DNA of 23,941 nucleotides, from positions 1-23,941 of the forward strand of contig CAZVYG010000075.1 in the NCBI GenBank assembly GCA_964631605.1, given 5' to 3'. Of the stretch, positions 22,263-23,941 are shown piece by piece. Origin of the DNA: JARKQH01 sp964631605. GTDB lineage: Bacteria; Verrucomicrobiota; Verrucomicrobiia; Limisphaerales; UBA8199. A program made the translations under genes and the position numbers. Every line of letters starts with the position of its first letter. Position 1 is the first letter of the stretch. Below the pieces are notes generated by a model, which worked only from the letters and a program-made list of their open reading frames with translations, did no database searches and had not been told where the DNA came from.

Positions 22263-22895
22263 TCAGCGCCGCTGGCGGCGGAAGAACATTACAGCCGCTC
22301 CGCCCAACGCCAGTAAGGCGACCGCCGAAGGCTCGGGAACCAGCATGAACGAGAAATCGTCCACGTGAACCGTGCCGTTGCCCAACGGGAAGGTGCTGAA
22401 CGATTGAATCGCGTAAACGATCCGCGCCGTGTCGGCCCCCGCAGGCACCGCCGCGGTAAGGCTGAACGGCGAATATTCCGCCGAAGGAACGGGCGTCAGA
22501 TTCGGCGTGCGCGAAACCTCGTTGTTGCCCAACGCATTACGCCACTCAATGCGGACTTCCACGCCCAGGTTCAGCGGACTCGACGGGGTGACATGCCACC
22601 CCGCAAACGTGTACTCCGTGCCGGACACAAGCCCCGGGATATCCTGAAAGACCCCGGCGAACGTGTTGGGCGTGTTGTTGATTGAGAGCGCAACGCTTTG
22701 CAAGCCCGTGCGCGGCAGAACACTGCTGTTCCCAGCGGTCGCGCCCCCACCCATGAAACCTTCCCACGACCCAACAAAAGGCGGGCCATCATAAGTGATC
22801 GGGTCTTCAAAGCTGCTGTTGACCACCAGATTGGCGGCAAAGGAGGATGTCGCCAACGACAAGGATAGAACTGCGAATAGTTTTAGAGCTTTCAT
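22263..22895 (-). CDS. PEP-CTERM sorting domain protein (second)
   Basis: 210 aa. Signal peptide MKALKLFAVLSLSLATSSFA followed by a jelly-roll, CBM-like domain: ANLVVNSSFEDP at the mature N-terminus (the pattern of carbohydrate-binding-module-like domains), GLVSGTEYTFAGWHVTP, ARIVYAIQSFS, and VHVDDFSFML. The C-terminus is VPEPSAVALLALGGAAVMFF plus RRQRR, a standard PEP-CTERM exosortase tail. It likely binds surface or extracellular polysaccharide, an inference from the fold. Start ATG at 22895; a TTGACA-like -35 box lies at 22927-22932 on the minus strand but no good -10 box accompanies it. It has its own terminator, so it is transcribed apart from the first PEP-CTERM gene. Confidence 0.9.
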   Translation of the reverse strand: MKALKLFAVLSLSLATSSFAANLVVNSSFEDPITYDGPPFVGSWEGFMGGGATAGNSSVLPRTGLQSVALSINNTPNTFAGVFQDIPGLVSGTEYTFAGWHVTPSSPLNLGVEVRIEWRNALGNNEVSRTPNLTPVPSAEYSPFSLTAAVPAGADTARIVYAIQSFSTFPLGNGTVHVDDFSFMLVPEPSAVALLALGGAAVMFFRRQRR

Positions 22896-23140
22896 AGTGC
22901 CCTAGACTGTCGTAACGGGGGCACCTTGTCAAGCTTTTAATCGCCCTCAGTTTGCAATTCATGCCACCCCCTTTTAAGAGCTCCTCTCGCGGCCGCAGTC
23001 CAGGCACCCGAACGCCGCAAGCCTGCGGTGTGTTTTCCCTTTACGTTAGTGGACTCGATGAAGACATTCCTTCGCGCGCGCCGCAAGACCGGGCCGGCGC
23101 CGAAGGCGACCGTTTCAAGCCGGGTGAGCCATTCGTTTGT

Positions 23141-23896
23141 ATGAGTCGGAAAAAGATTGTCAAAGTTCGGGACGGCGTCCGCGCGCCAGCCAGCGCCGCC
23201 AACCTCGCGCAGGCCCTAACCTCGGCTGCCAATCCCGCCCAGGCCGCCATTCTGCAGCGTTTCTTCAAAACCGGCCCCGGCCAGTATGGCGAGGGCGACC
23301 TCTTTATCGGTTTGAAAGTCCCCGTTATTCGTGGCCTGTTGCGACAGCTTGGCCCGCTCCCTCCGCGCGAAGCGCTTGCCTTGGTTCGGTCTCCGATTCA
23401 CGAGCTGCGTCTAGCCGGGCTGCTGCTCTGGGTGCGGGCCTTTGAGGAAGGTGACGCCCCAACCCGGCGCCAAGTCTTCCGCCTTTACCTGCAAAATACC
23501 CGCCACATCAACAACTGGGACCTGGTGGACTTGAGCGCGCCCAACATCGTTGGAGGGTTCCTCGACCCCGCCGACACCCATACCATGACCCTGCTTCGCG
23601 AACGGGCCGACTCGGCGTGGCTCTGGGACCGGCGCATCGCGGTCGTGGCCACCTTCGCCTTCATCCGCCAAGGACGCTTCGAGCCAACTCTCGACCTTTG
23701 CCGCCGCTTGCTCAATGATTCACATGATCTCATGCATAAAGCCTGCGGCTGGATGCTTCGCGAGGTCGGCAAACGCAATCGGCTCGCCCTCCGCGCCTTC
23801 CTGGATGCCCACGCCCCCCAAATGCCCCGCACCATGCTGCGCTATGCCCTCGAACATTTCGATCCGGCGGAACGGGCTGCCTATCTGCGGCGATAG
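23141..23896 (+). CDS. DNA alkylation repair protein, AlkD-like
   Basis: 251 aa HEAT-like repeat protein of the AlkD/DNA alkylation repair family, which excises alkylated bases such as 3-methyladenine or 7-methylguanine without flipping them. Seen: ANPAQAAILQRFFKTGPGQYGEGD (its first helix and the GxYGEGD turn), GLKVPVIR, the conserved block INNWDLVDLSAPNIVG (about residues 124-139), WDRRIAVVATFAFIRQG, HDLMHKACGWMLREVGKR and a final TMLRYALEHFDPAER. The overall length is typical. About 30 residues before the family core (SRKKIVKVRDGVRAP) are Lys/Arg/Ala-rich. The ATG at 23141 is preferred; the frame is open upstream but non-conserved. Repair specificity is inferred from family. Confidence 0.9.
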   Translation: MSRKKIVKVRDGVRAPASAANLAQALTSAANPAQAAILQRFFKTGPGQYGEGDLFIGLKVPVIRGLLRQLGPLPPREALALVRSPIHELRLAGLLLWVRAFEEGDAPTRRQVFRLYLQNTRHINNWDLVDLSAPNIVGGFLDPADTHTMTLLRERADSAWLWDRRIAVVATFAFIRQGRFEPTLDLCRRLLNDSHDLMHKACGWMLREVGKRNRLALRAFLDAHAPQMPRTMLRYALEHFDPAERAAYLRR

Positions 23897-23941
23897 CAGG
23901 AAGAAAACCTCACCCAAAAGTCTGGGCAACGAGCCCTGGCC

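Noticed and set aside
1..23941. tRNA, rRNA, CRISPR, insertion sequence, toxin-antitoxin or defence genes
   Set aside because: I looked through all gaps and found no cloverleaf-like sequence, regular repeat-spacer array, transposase motif or known defence domain.

Overview
The window reads as chromosomal DNA of a GC-rich, Gram-negative bacterium, most likely a member of the Verrucomicrobiota (perhaps the Limisphaerales/Pedosphaerales side). This is an inference from gene content: two secreted proteins with VPEP-type PEP-CTERM sorting tails, a Tat-exported Gfo/Idh/MocA oxidoreductase, a Tat/lipoprotein NIPSNAP protein, a cytosolic Ser/Thr kinase, few clear Shine-Dalgarno sites and frequent TTG/GTG starts. 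No rRNA, tRNA, CRISPR array, prophage or insertion sequence was seen.

Layout. (1) 1-698 is the 3' part of an unrecognised protein on the + strand. (2) 7029 down to 707 is a seven-gene leftward row: small secreted protein, membrane protein with a 7TMR-HDED-type extracellular domain, Ser/Thr kinase, N-carbamoylputrescine amidase (aguB), RmlD-like reductase, glutamyl-Q tRNA(Asp) synthetase (gluQ) and nitroreductase. Several junctions overlap by 4-7 nt or are 3 nt apart, so it is probably an operon with translational coupling. (3) 7030-7451 is a divergent control region with a good sigma-70-like promoter firing right. (4) 7452-11636 is a rightward housekeeping row: nusB, PHP phosphoesterase, ftsY, ribD, ribE. 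(5) 12613 down to 11727 is a tandem pair of paralogous envelope proteins, one a lipoprotein. (6) 12817-15067 holds an MFS sugar transporter and a NIPSNAP protein. (7) 15082-15992 holds a cysteine-rich FeoA-like protein and a small membrane protein. (8) 15993-16326 is non-coding with a long-stem inverted repeat. (9) 17832-16327 is a carB gene encoding only the N-terminal half of carbamoyl-phosphate synthetase. (10) 18124-19184 has a membrane protein with a Tudor/SH3-like tail and a thioredoxin-like [2Fe-2S] ferredoxin. (11) 19309-19662 looks like a collapsed GH28 pectinase. (12) 22895-19825 (minus strand) has two PEP-CTERM proteins and a Tat-exported Gfo/Idh/MocA oxidoreductase. (13) 23141-23896 is an AlkD-like DNA alkylation repair protein.

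Functionally most of the window is core metabolism and housekeeping (riboflavin, pyrimidine/arginine precursor, polyamine, tRNA modification, protein targeting, antitermination), mixed with envelope and carbohydrate genes. I did not find a defence system or a clear multi-gene novel system. The strongest oddities are the half-length carB, the HDED-domain membrane protein lacking 7TM and HD domains beside a kinase, the Tudor-like membrane protein, the cysteine-rich FeoA protein, the divergent lipoprotein paralogues, the 14-bp stem element at 16115-16186, and the duplicated start region at 21204-21236.
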